DNA from: Candidatus Peribacteraceae bacterium | GTDB taxonomy: Bacteria; Patescibacteriota; Gracilibacteria; Peribacterales; Peribacteraceae | Length of the DNA stretch: 8,034 nt | Reading direction: 5' to 3' | Assembly (NCBI GenBank): GCA_018061525.1 | Contig: JAGOUB010000037.1 | Span: forward strand, 1 to 8,034 | Shown: positions 1 through 5,715 of the stretch, one piece after another | Layout of the letters: every line of letters starts with the position of its first letter | Position numbering within the stretch: position 1 is the first letter of the stretch | Notes under the pieces: generated by a model | Seen by the model: the letters and a program-made list of their open reading frames with translations, nothing else | Database searches by the model: none | Told to the model about the DNA's origin: nothing | Program-made: the position numbers and the translations under genes

Positions 1-29
1 ATCGCCAGGAGGGACGGGGTGATCTCCAT
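1..29 (-). CDS. Possible 5' start of a downstream gene, cut by window edge
   Basis: On the minus strand an ATG at 29-27 follows the gatB stop codon after only four bases (ggcc). It opens a frame reading Met-Glu-Ile-Thr-Pro-Ser-Leu-Leu-Ala before the window ends. The spacing is what one expects of a translationally coupled gene in a gatB operon. There is no Shine-Dalgarno apart from gatB coding sequence. Nine codons are too few to name a product, and the ATG could be chance. Only its position and the absence of a terminator after gatB support it. Confidence 0.35.
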
Positions 30-33
30 GGCC

Positions 34-1482
34 TCAGCCGACCACGCCCTTGAGGATTTCCTGCACCTTGGCGGGGTTGGCTTGGCCCTTACTGGCCTTC
101 ATCACCGCGCCGACGATGGCGCCGAGGGCGGCGGCCTTGCCGGCCTTAAAGTCTTCGAGAGCCTTGGGATTGGCGGCCAGTGCGTCCTCCACCATCTTCT
201 TGAGGGCGCCGTCGTCGCTGATCTGGCCCATGCCCTGCTCGGCGATGATCGCGCGTGGGCCCTTGCCGGAAGCCACCATCAGTTCCAGCACCTCCTTGGC
301 GCTGTTGCCCGAGATGGTGCCGTCGTCCACCGCGCCGGCCAGTTCCACAAGATCGGCGATCGACGGGGCGTCAGCGGTGGTCTTGTTGGCGGCATTGAGG
401 AAACCGAGCATCTGCGTGAGCACGAGGCTCGATGCTTTGCGGCCGTCCTTGGTGACGAGGTACACGGCGTTGAAGCGCTCGCGCAGGCCGGCATCGTCCA
501 GCACCAGGCGCTGCTCGGCCGGGTTCAGGCCGATCTCGCCGAAGCGCTTCTGGAGGGCACGCGGAAGGGCGGGCAACTCGGCCAGGGCCTGCTTCAGGCT
601 CTCCTCCGAGAACGACAGCGGCGGGATGTCCGGCTCGGGGAAGTAGCGGTAGTCCTGCGCCGATTCCTTGTCGCGGAGCATACGGGTCTTGCCCTCGTCG
701 TCCTGCCAACCGACGGTGATGTCGCCAGCGAGCGGGCCGCCCGTCTCTTCCCACAGGTCGCGCAGGCGGGCCTCTTCGTAGGCGAGCGCGCGCTCGAGCG
801 CCTTGAAGGAGTTCAAGTTCTTGATCTCGCTGCGGGGGTTGAGCTTCTCTGTTCCCTTCTCGCGCAGCGAAATGGAAGCGTCGAAGCGCATCATGCCCTT
901 GAACATGTCGGCCTCGCTGGCGCCAACGGCAATGAGCGTGCGGCGCAGCTCCTGGGCGAAGGCGCTGGCCTCGTCGGCGCTGCGCAAGTCCGGCTTGGTG
1001 ACGATCTCCATCAGCGGCGTGCCGGCGCGGTTGTAGTCGCAGAGGGTCTCATGGTTGCGGTGTGTCAGCTTGCCGGCGTCGTTCTCCAAATGCAGGCGGT
1101 GGATGCGGCAGGCCTTGGTCTGGGTTGTGGCGCCGTCGGCCGCTACCACGTCGTATTCCACGGCGCCCTCGGTGGCGAGCGGGAAGTCGTACTGCGAGAT
1201 CTGGAAGCCGGAGGGCAGGTCCGGGTAGAAGTAGTGCTTGCGGTCGAAGTGGCAGTCGGGATGCACGGTGCAGCCGATGGCCAGCGAGGCGCGCACGGCC
1301 AAGCGGACGGCCTCGGCGTTCACGACCGGCAGCGTGCCGGGGTGGCCCATGCAGACCGGGCAGACGGTGGTGTTGGGATCCTTCTCAAAGGCGTCGTTGT
1401 CGCAGCCGCAGAACATCTTGGTCTTGGTGGCGACCTGCGCGTGCACTTCCAGGCCGATGATCACTTCGAGTTCCTTCGTCAT
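34..1482 (-). CDS. gatB: Aspartyl/glutamyl-tRNA(Asn/Gln) amidotransferase subunit B
   Basis: GatB is the tRNA-binding and kinase-like subunit of the cytoplasmic GatCAB complex. The complex converts misacylated Asp-tRNA(Asn) and Glu-tRNA(Gln) to the amidated forms, using ammonia from GatA and ATP. The 482 residues are normal full length. The cradle domain shows GLEVHAQ (residues 10-16, with the metal-site Glu12 and His14). It also has four cysteines, C25, C27, C41 and C44 in CPVC, of the zinc-binding type found in many GatB proteins. FYPDLPSGFQISQYDFPL (85-102) and the signature region CDYNRAGTPLMEI (148-160) follow. The first signature position is Cys rather than the usual aliphatic residue. 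Residues from about 411 form the YqeY-like tail, with the typical MKASKGQANP (461-470). The ATG at 1482 begins MTKELEVIIGLEVH, the standard family start, although no Shine-Dalgarno precedes it. gatA and gatC are not in this window. The 116 bases between it and the upstream terminator presumably hold its promoter, but I see no convincing hexamers. Confidence 0.98.
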   Translation of the reverse strand: MTKELEVIIGLEVHAQVATKTKMFCGCDNDAFEKDPNTTVCPVCMGHPGTLPVVNAEAVRLAVRASLAIGCTVHPDCHFDRKHYFYPDLPSGFQISQYDFPLATEGAVEYDVVAADGATTQTKACRIHRLHLENDAGKLTHRNHETLCDYNRAGTPLMEIVTKPDLRSADEASAFAQELRRTLIAVGASEADMFKGMMRFDASISLREKGTEKLNPRSEIKNLNSFKALERALAYEEARLRDLWEETGGPLAGDITVGWQDDEGKTRMLRDKESAQDYRYFPEPDIPPLSFSEESLKQALAELPALPRALQKRFGEIGLNPAEQRLVLDDAGLRERFNAVYLVTKDGRKASSLVLTQMLGFLNAANKTTADAPSIADLVELAGAVDDGTISGNSAKEVLELMVASGKGPRAIIAEQGMGQISDDGALKKMVEDALAANPKALEDFKAGKAAALGAIVGAVMKASKGQANPAKVQEILKGVVG

Positions 1483-1598
1483 AGGGCAGCCAAAGACTAC
1501 CAGGGGCGCGAATGGGCCCCAAGGTGTTCTGGCGTCGCAAAAAGGCCCTAATTACCGTTTATCGGCAGTGGCCTCCGTGTGACTGCGACGATCACTGC

Positions 1599-1626
1599 AA
1601 AAAAGACCCCCGCTGTGGCGGGGGTC
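1599..1626 (-). terminator. Rho-independent terminator after the 176-residue gene
   Basis: A perfect 9-bp stem, gacccccgc (1605-1613) with gcgggggtc (1618-1626), closes a four-base loop (1614-1617). Read on the minus strand it is followed directly by six T residues (the A-run at 1599-1604). It lies 5 bases past the stop codon of the 1631-2161 gene. The orientation and U-tract make it an intrinsic terminator for minus-strand transcription. It separates that gene from gatB, which must therefore have its own promoter. On the plus strand no U-tract follows the stem. Confidence 0.9.
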
Positions 1627-1630
1627 GGTT

Positions 1631-2161
1631 TCATGCGATTTTCTTGGCGGCTGCGACCCAGATTTTCCCCCGTTTCCATGTGCCATGATCCCAAGATACG
1701 AACATCTCGTTCTCATCTGTCGCGAGACCCATTTGGAACGTCCATTGCCGCTCAGAGACTTGCTCTGCGCAGCGAATCGAGTTTCCATCCAATGGATCGC
1801 GCCTTGTGGCCACCATTTGTATCAACAGTCCTGTTGCTGCGACCGCAATGGGCGCGGCTGCCATGCCCACATATGCTAGTCGGGCACATTGTTCATCCCA
1901 GGTTTTATGATTGGTATATGGAGCTCGTAGCTGTAGCAGGTAGTAGCCTGGCTCAGCGCTCCACTTATAGTGGTCATATGCATCTTGCTCACGATTTGTC
2001 CAAAACATTCGTCCAACAGGACATCTGCGGATAGCAGACGACTCCCACCCCCCGTAGTAGATCAGTATCCCCCCTTCGTCTGGAGTGATTTGGGGGATGG
2101 TCACCTGTGTCTTGCACGGCAATCCTAAGAACCATTCCACCATCTTCGCATCGTAGATCAT
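1631..2161 (-). CDS. Hypothetical Trp-rich single-pass membrane protein
   Basis: I do not recognise this 176-residue protein. Nine tryptophans are spread along its length. A hydrophobic stretch at about residues 95-117 (LAYVGMAAAPIAVAATGLLI and onward) looks like one membrane segment. The preceding part is rich in aromatic and beta-prone stretches (GGILIYYGGW, PGYYLLQLRAP). The part after the segment is a roughly 60-residue polar tail that ends basic (KRGKIWVAAAKKIA). There is no N-terminal signal peptide. The evidence that it is a real gene is strong for an orphan: a near-consensus promoter at 2321-2348, a GAGGAA ribosome binding site 7 bases before the ATG, an in-frame stop just upstream, and an intrinsic terminator 5 bases past its stop. 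Its G+C is about one half by eye, clearly below the neighbouring gatB and efp, which points to acquisition by transfer. A small membrane-anchored accessory protein is as far as the sequence goes. Confidence 0.72.
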   Translation of the reverse strand: MIYDAKMVEWFLGLPCKTQVTIPQITPDEGGILIYYGGWESSAIRRCPVGRMFWTNREQDAYDHYKWSAEPGYYLLQLRAPYTNHKTWDEQCARLAYVGMAAAPIAVAATGLLIQMVATRRDPLDGNSIRCAEQVSERQWTFQMGLATDENEMFVSWDHGTWKRGKIWVAAAKKIA

Positions 2162-2163
2162 CT

Positions 2164-2223
2164 CTATCTTCCTCGGCCCCTCTCATGGGCCGCGCAAACT
2201 TTTTTGCCGATACTCGTCGGCAC
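2164..2223 (-). CDS. Possible 19-residue leader peptide
   Basis: On the minus strand a GTG at 2223-2221 is preceded by AAAGGAGA (2240-2233), leaving 10 bases between AGGAG and the start. It opens a 19-codon frame reading VPTSIGKKVCAAHERGRGR, which stops at TAG (2166-2164). The stop is two bases before the ATG of the 176-residue gene, and the downstream Shine-Dalgarno lies inside its last codons. That geometry would allow translational coupling. A 5-bp hairpin (2206-2210 with 2217-2221) lies near its start. The peptide has no run of a single amino-acid codon, so classical attenuation is not indicated. It is short enough to be chance. Confidence 0.3.
   Translation of the reverse strand: MPTSIGKKVCAAHERGRGR
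2169..2174 (-). promoter_or_regulatory. Shine-Dalgarno GAGGAA of the 176-residue gene
   Basis: GAGGAA on the minus strand sits 7 bases before the ATG at 2161-2159, which is ideal spacing. It fixes the start, because an in-frame TGA lies eight codons upstream. It is the only clear Shine-Dalgarno before a full-length gene here. gatB, efp and all genes from 3067 to 7863 lack a comparable sequence. Confidence 0.7.
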
Positions 2224-2310
2224 GAACTGGTCTCTCCTTTCGTGGGTGTTGAGACAAGCACGCTACGCACGACCATGCGCAGGGCGCTTGCCTCATCCGC
2301 TGCTTTCAAT

Positions 2311-2398
2311 GAACAATGATATTATAAATCAATTTTTTAAAATGTAAATTCATAAAAATAAAGCAAAAAACACCGCTATAATGACCGATTCTCAATTT
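2311..2398. other. AT-rich patch between efp and the hypothetical gene
   Basis: Over 2311-2370 only 8 of 60 bases are G or C (about 13%), in surroundings near two-thirds G+C. The patch holds the promoter of the 176-residue gene and several A/T runs. No coding frame crosses it convincingly. A U-rich stretch follows the efp stop on the minus strand, but I find no stable stem before it, so no efp terminator is called. Such patches often mark acquired DNA or sites bound by nucleoid proteins; that role is inference. Confidence 0.8.
2321..2348 (-). promoter_or_regulatory. Near-consensus sigma70 promoter driving the 176-residue gene
   Basis: On the minus strand TTTACA (2348-2343, five of six matches to TTGACA) is followed after 16 bases by TATAAT (2326-2321, a perfect -10). 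Transcription would start near 2314 and give an untranslated leader of about 150 bases before the ATG at 2161. The A/T-rich spacer and upstream tract resemble a strong promoter. The AT-rich context raises the chance of a random match, but the hexamers, spacing, direction and downstream gene all agree. Confidence 0.7.
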
Positions 2399-2962
2399 TC
2401 AGTCGTTCACGCGGCTCATGTACTCCTGCGTCTCCGTGTTCACCTTCACCTTCTCGCCGACGTTGATGAACAGGGGGACGTTCACGACGAGTCCGCTCTC
2501 GAGGGTGGCGGGCTTGGAGCCGCCGGTGGCGGTGTCGCCCTTCACGCCCGGGATGGTGTCGATGACCTTCATCTCGACCGTGGCCTTCAGCTGGATGCAG
2601 ATCGGGAGGTCGTTGTACATGACCGAGTCCACCTCTCCGCCCTCGATGAGGAAGGGGATGATGTCCTCGAGCGCGTCGGCGCGGAGCACGAACTGGTCGT
2701 ACGTCTCCTGATCCATGAACGTGAACTCGTCGCCGGCCTTAAAGAGGAACTGCACGCGGCGGTAGCCCACGTCGGCGGGCTCGATCTTTTCCGATCCCTG
2801 GAAGTTCTTGGCGAGGACGGCGCCCGTCTTGAGGTGCTTCAGTTTGCACTGCATGTTCGCCTTGCTCTGGCTCTTGCGGCCGAACTGGGAGCTGACGACG
2901 AGATAGGGCTCACCTTCGACGGTAATGGCGCGGCCGGGCTTGAGATCGGTGATCGTGTACAT
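2399..2962 (-). CDS. efp: Elongation factor P with Gln at the modification-site position
   Basis: EF-P binds between the ribosomal P and E sites and restores peptide-bond formation when consecutive prolines stall translation. The 187 residues are full length. Domain I (about 1-65) includes EGEPYLVVSSQFGR (16-29) and CKLKHLKTG (39-47). Domain II contains FLFKAGDEFTFMDQETYDQF (72-91). Domain III ends with the family-typical GLVVNVPLFINVGEKVKVNT and YMSRV. A gapless alignment to E. coli EF-P from GEPY to LKTG places Gln32 at the loop tip occupied by Lys34 in E. coli (Arg32 in rhamnosylated types). The loop is KSQSK instead of PGKGQ. No epmA, epmB or earP modification gene is present here. The ATG start matches the family, and no Shine-Dalgarno precedes it (ctcttcctctaaacgtt). 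It is 104 bases downstream of the FecR-like gene and may be transcribed with it or separately. The YeiP/EfpL paralogue is an alternative but less likely, given the standard domain II and III motifs. Confidence 0.95.
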   Translation of the reverse strand: MYTITDLKPGRAITVEGEPYLVVSSQFGRKSQSKANMQCKLKHLKTGAVLAKNFQGSEKIEPADVGYRRVQFLFKAGDEFTFMDQETYDQFVLRADALEDIIPFLIEGGEVDSVMYNDLPICIQLKATVEMKVIDTIPGVKGDTATGGSKPATLESGLVVNVPLFINVGEKVKVNTETQEYMSRVND

Positions 2963-3042
2963 AACGTTTAGAGGAAGAGCAGAGTGGCGAAAGAGCCAAC
3001 GCTGTTTGAGAGATTGGGCTACAGGTCCGCGATCATGACCAA

Positions 3043-3059
3043 AGCAGAGATAGTCTGCT
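3043..3059 (-). terminator. Weak hairpin after the FecR-like gene
   Basis: A 6-bp stem, AGCAGA (3043-3048) with TCTGCT (3054-3059), closes a five-base loop 7 bases past the stop codon of the FecR-like gene. On the minus strand only TTT-GG follows, so it is a poor intrinsic terminator at best. It may instead be an mRNA 3'-end structure or chance. The rest of the 104-base gap to efp (2963-3066) shows no clear promoter. Confidence 0.22.
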
Positions 3060-3066
3060 CAGGGTT

Positions 3067-5082
3067 TCAGGCGGCGTCAACCGGGGCCGTCGTGGTCTCG
3101 CCGGAACCGGTCTGGACCTCCAAAGCGCGTGATTCCTTAAGTTCGCGCATGCGGACGCGCAGGCGGGCGGAGAGGCCGGGTTCGTTGGTGATGGCGGCGT
3201 CGAGGCGGCGGAGGATCTGGCCCTCGTCGGGCGTGCCCGCGATAGTCCTAAGCTCGGTGATCAGCTGGTTGAAGCGCGAGGCGGGCAAACGGTAGATGTC
3301 GATGCGTCCGAGGATCTCGCCGACGAGTTTATCGATCTGCTCGGCCGACAGGTGCTGGACTGGTGCGGGGCCGACGGGGCCGCGGCGCGACTCGGTCTCA
3401 ATGGCCACCTCGGGGCGGCGCTGGCGGGCGAGGGTGTTGATGGTGCGCTCCAGGGCGCCGGCTTCGCGCTGCACTTCAGCGGAGTTCTCGGAAACGTTAG
3501 TGCGCAGTTCGGTCAGGAGCGGCGAGAGGCCAACCAGTCCGGCGAGATCGGTCTCGGGCTCGGCCTGCAGCGTGGTGCGCAGCGAGGCGATGGCGTCGAG
3601 CAGCACGGTCTGGCGGCCCTCGTCGGCGTCGCTCTCGGGCAGGGCGGCGGCGGTGGCGAGTACGGCCTGCTTGAGGGGATAGCTCACGTCGGTGGGCAGG
3701 GCGGCGGCCAGCTGGATGGCGTTGGCGGCGATCTCATCGACCACGAAGTCGGCGGTGGTGCCGCTGCCGGCTTCCGTCTCCCTGGCCAGCGAGAGGATGG
3801 TGTCGCGGTACTCGGCGAGCAGGGAGCGGACAAGTTCGCCGCTGCCGCTGCCATCCTCGGACAGCGCGGTCATCACGGTCGAGCCGCTGGCAGCCAGGCG
3901 CAGCACCTGCGACGTGGTCTCCACGGTGTCGGCGGGCATGTCGGGCAACAGGGCTGCGGCCTCGTTGAGGCGGGTTTCGGCCAGGGCGAGCGTCTTTTGG
4001 GCGCGGGCCTCGCCGCTGAAGGTGAAGAGCAGGTCGACGGCCTCGGCCGCGCGCTTCACGCGGTAGAGCGGCGACGTGGGCAGGATGCCCGCGTTGGCGG
4101 CGCGCACCTCGTGCTGCCACTGCGCCAGTTCGCGGCGGTGGGTGGAGTCGCGGGCGATGTTCTCGGTCACCCAGATGTCGGCGCTATCGGGATCAATGGC
4201 GGAGATGCGAGGGGCGATGCCGGGTCCAGAAACCAGGCGTTGGTCGGGCTGCAGGGTGAATTCCTCGCCGTCCACGGCCACACGCGCGCTGCGGTCCCAA
4301 ACGTCGACGGTCAGGAGCGAGCCGTTCACCTTGAGGCCGACACTGCCCTCGTTCACCGTCACGATGCCGGCCGGCGTTTCGACGCTCAGGCCAGAAAGAG
4401 TGGAGGGGACGAGGCTGTAGATCCAGGCCGTGCCGGTATCGAGCGAACCCGTGACAGGCAGGCCGGGGTGTGAAGCGAGATCGTCGAGCGTGAAGACGGT
4501 CGCCGGCGCCAGGCGCACGACGCCGTAGGTGTGGAGCGCGACCGTGGCCTCGCCCTCGCCGGTGGTGATGCGGCCGGGGCCCTCGAGGGTGACTTCGCCG
4601 GTGATGGGCTGGAGCAGGCCTTCGTCACCCAGCGAGACGGAGCCGCGCGTGGCGGCGAGCGTCACGGAGGTGGCGGCGACGGTGCGGGGAGCGAGGAACA
4701 GGAGGGGGCTTGAACGCACGAGCACGGCCACGATCAGTACGGCCACCGACCACTTGGCGGCGCCGAGCCCAAAGGCACGGGCGGGAGCGGGGGCCATCTG
4801 GCCGGACATCAGGGCGCGAACGCGTGTCTGTAGGGCCTCATCGGGTTCGAGCCAATGGCGCACCTGCGTGAGCAGGTTGGCGGCGCGGGCGGGCTCCATG
4901 CGGGCCTCGATCTGCTGCCAGACGCGGGCCTTGCGAGCGGCATTGGGCTCCAGCGAACGAGCGGTTTCGGCCAGTATCGCGGGGCGGATCGCCTCTTTCT
5001 TACCCGTCTGCGCACGCGCGGCCACGCGCTCCTCCACAGAGGAGACGGCGTCGACCAGCCGGCGGAAGAGGGCGGAGAACAT
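3067..5082 (-). CDS. FecR-like / DUF5667 single-pass membrane protein, probable anti-sigma partner
   Basis: The protein has 671 residues. Residues 1-110 are a helical, charged cytoplasmic-type region with two similar helices (EPNAARKARVWQQIEARMEP at 45-64 and EPDEALQTRVRALMSGQMAP at 79-98). One membrane segment lies at about 112-130. Residues about 145-290 match the FecR beta-rich pattern, including VETPAGIVTVNEGSVGLKV (234-252), VDVWDRSARV and LQPDQRLVSG. SPLYRVKRAAEAV (337-349) followed by TLALAETRLNEAAALL fits the DUF5667 family. The remaining 250 or so residues are alpha-helical, probably periplasmic, and ungrouped. It lies 40 bases after an ECF sigma gene, the usual place for a membrane regulator that holds the sigma factor. 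However, no zinc-type anti-sigma motif (HxxxCxxC) is present, so sigma binding is inferred from topology and context. The frame stays open up to 5202, but that extension overlaps the sigma gene. The ATG at 5082 (MFSALFRRLV) is chosen, although no Shine-Dalgarno precedes it. Confidence 0.8.
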   Translation of the reverse strand: MFSALFRRLVDAVSSVEERVAARAQTGKKEAIRPAILAETARSLEPNAARKARVWQQIEARMEPARAANLLTQVRHWLEPDEALQTRVRALMSGQMAPAPARAFGLGAAKWSVAVLIVAVLVRSSPLLFLAPRTVAATSVTLAATRGSVSLGDEGLLQPITGEVTLEGPGRITTGEGEATVALHTYGVVRLAPATVFTLDDLASHPGLPVTGSLDTGTAWIYSLVPSTLSGLSVETPAGIVTVNEGSVGLKVNGSLLTVDVWDRSARVAVDGEEFTLQPDQRLVSGPGIAPRISAIDPDSADIWVTENIARDSTHRRELAQWQHEVRAANAGILPTSPLYRVKRAAEAVDLLFTFSGEARAQKTLALAETRLNEAAALLPDMPADTVETTSQVLRLAASGSTVMTALSEDGSGSGELVRSLLAEYRDTILSLARETEAGSGTTADFVVDEIAANAIQLAAALPTDVSYPLKQAVLATAAALPESDADEGRQTVLLDAIASLRTTLQAEPETDLAGLVGLSPLLTELRTNVSENSAEVQREAGALERTINTLARQRRPEVAIETESRRGPVGPAPVQHLSAEQIDKLVGEILGRIDIYRLPASRFNQLITELRTIAGTPDEGQILRRLDAAITNEPGLSARLRVRMRELKESRALEVQTGSGETTTAPVDAA

Positions 5083-5122
5083 GAGGGTTGTCGCTTCTAC
5101 AAACGGTAAAAACAGGGGGATG

Positions 5123-5692
5123 TTACGTTCCGGGATCCAAATCCGGGGGTAAAAGGGATTCCAGCTTTCGGAGCGCCCGGAGCTTGAGAACACGCACTCC
5201 ACCCTCGCTGGTGTGCATCAGGCGGGCGACGGCGTTGCCGGGCAGGCCGCCGATGAAGGACAGCATGAGCACGTCGCGGTAGCGGCCGGGCAGTTTCTCG
5301 ACGGCCGCGCGTACGGCCAGGATGGTCGCTTTGCGCTTGAGGGCGGTGTCGGCGCGGTTGAGCTCGTCCTCGTCGACGACGTCCTCGGGCATCTCTTCAA
5401 AGCGGCGGTCCTGGCGGTAGATGTCGATGACGGCGTGGCGGGCGATGCGGAAGAGCCAGGCCAGGAACGGCACTGAGTCTTGGGGCTTGTAGCTGCCGAG
5501 CTTCTCCCAAGCCTTCACAAAGATGTCGGCCGCCACGTCCTCGGCGGCCTCCGGCGGGAGGCGAAACGCGACGTAGCGGTAGATCGCTCCGAAACAGAGG
5601 TCATAGACCTCGCCGAAGGCATTGCGATCGCCTTCTTGGGCCTGCCGGACGAGGGCTTTGAGCCGCCCGTCATCGATGGTCTGGGCCTCCAT
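5123..5692 (-). CDS. ECF-type RNA polymerase sigma factor
   Basis: A sigma70-family protein of 189 residues, the usual ECF size, that would direct RNA polymerase to a dedicated promoter set. Region 2 spans about 11-97. It includes EGDRNAFGEVYDLC, the polymerase-binding EDVAADIFVKAWEKL (51-65) and the -10 recognition stretch FLAWLFRIARHAVIDIYRQD (76-95). An acidic linker (99-114) separates it from region 4 (about 118-180). There LPGRYRDVLMLSFIGGL leads into the helix-turn-helix NAVARLMHTSEGGVRVLKLRAL (split near 160). No long C-terminal extension follows region 4. The same frame is open far upstream (to 6745) but only through the ligase gene, so the ATG at 5692 (MEAQTIDDGR) is the start. It begins 23 bases after the ligase stop codon and ends 40 bases before the FecR-like gene, suggesting one operon with co-expressed sigma and membrane regulator. 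Subgroup and target promoters cannot be read from the sequence. Confidence 0.93.
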   Translation of the reverse strand: MEAQTIDDGRLKALVRQAQEGDRNAFGEVYDLCFGAIYRYVAFRLPPEAAEDVAADIFVKAWEKLGSYKPQDSVPFLAWLFRIARHAVIDIYRQDRRFEEMPEDVVDEDELNRADTALKRKATILAVRAAVEKLPGRYRDVLMLSFIGGLPGNAVARLMHTSEGGVRVLKLRALRKLESLLPPDLDPGT

Positions 5693-5715
5693 TTGGGCAC
5701 CCACTATAGCCGGTT

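Noticed and set aside
19..1551. Long plus-strand frame of 510 codons opposite gatB
   Set aside because: Low-complexity Gly/Ala/Leu/Val/His-rich translation with no family resemblance; an antisense shadow of GC-rich gatB, which is certain on the minus strand.
1483..1598. Candidate gatB promoters (e.g. TTGGGG with TAGTCT, 17-base spacing)
   Set aside because: Only three of six matches per hexamer, and the start would lie almost on the ATG. A promoter is expected in this gap, but I cannot place it.
1579..2034. Plus-strand frame of 151 codons opposite the orphan gene
   Set aside because: Promoter, Shine-Dalgarno and terminator at this locus all point to the minus strand.
1989..2309. Minus-strand TTG-started frame of 106 codons overlapping the orphan gene start
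   Set aside because: No Shine-Dalgarno at its start, and it overlaps the better supported 176-residue gene in another frame.
2377..2382. TATAAT on the plus strand at the end of efp
   Set aside because: No acceptable -35 about 17 bases upstream, and no plus-strand gene follows; expected by chance in an AT-rich patch.
3352..4473. Plus-strand frame of 373 codons opposite the FecR-like gene
   Set aside because: Gly/Ala/Arg-rich composition typical of an antisense shadow; the minus strand carries recognisable FecR and DUF5667 patterns.
5083..5131. GGAAC (5131-5127) followed by CGTTT, resembling an ECF promoter before the FecR-like gene
   Set aside because: The spacing of 21 bases is too long for the usual ECF -35/-10 arrangement, and no second matching element was found.
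5083..5202. Upstream ATG giving 40 more residues to the FecR-like protein
   Set aside because: It would overlap the last 80 bases of the sigma gene, and the extra residues do not look like part of the protein; the ATG at 5082 is more likely.
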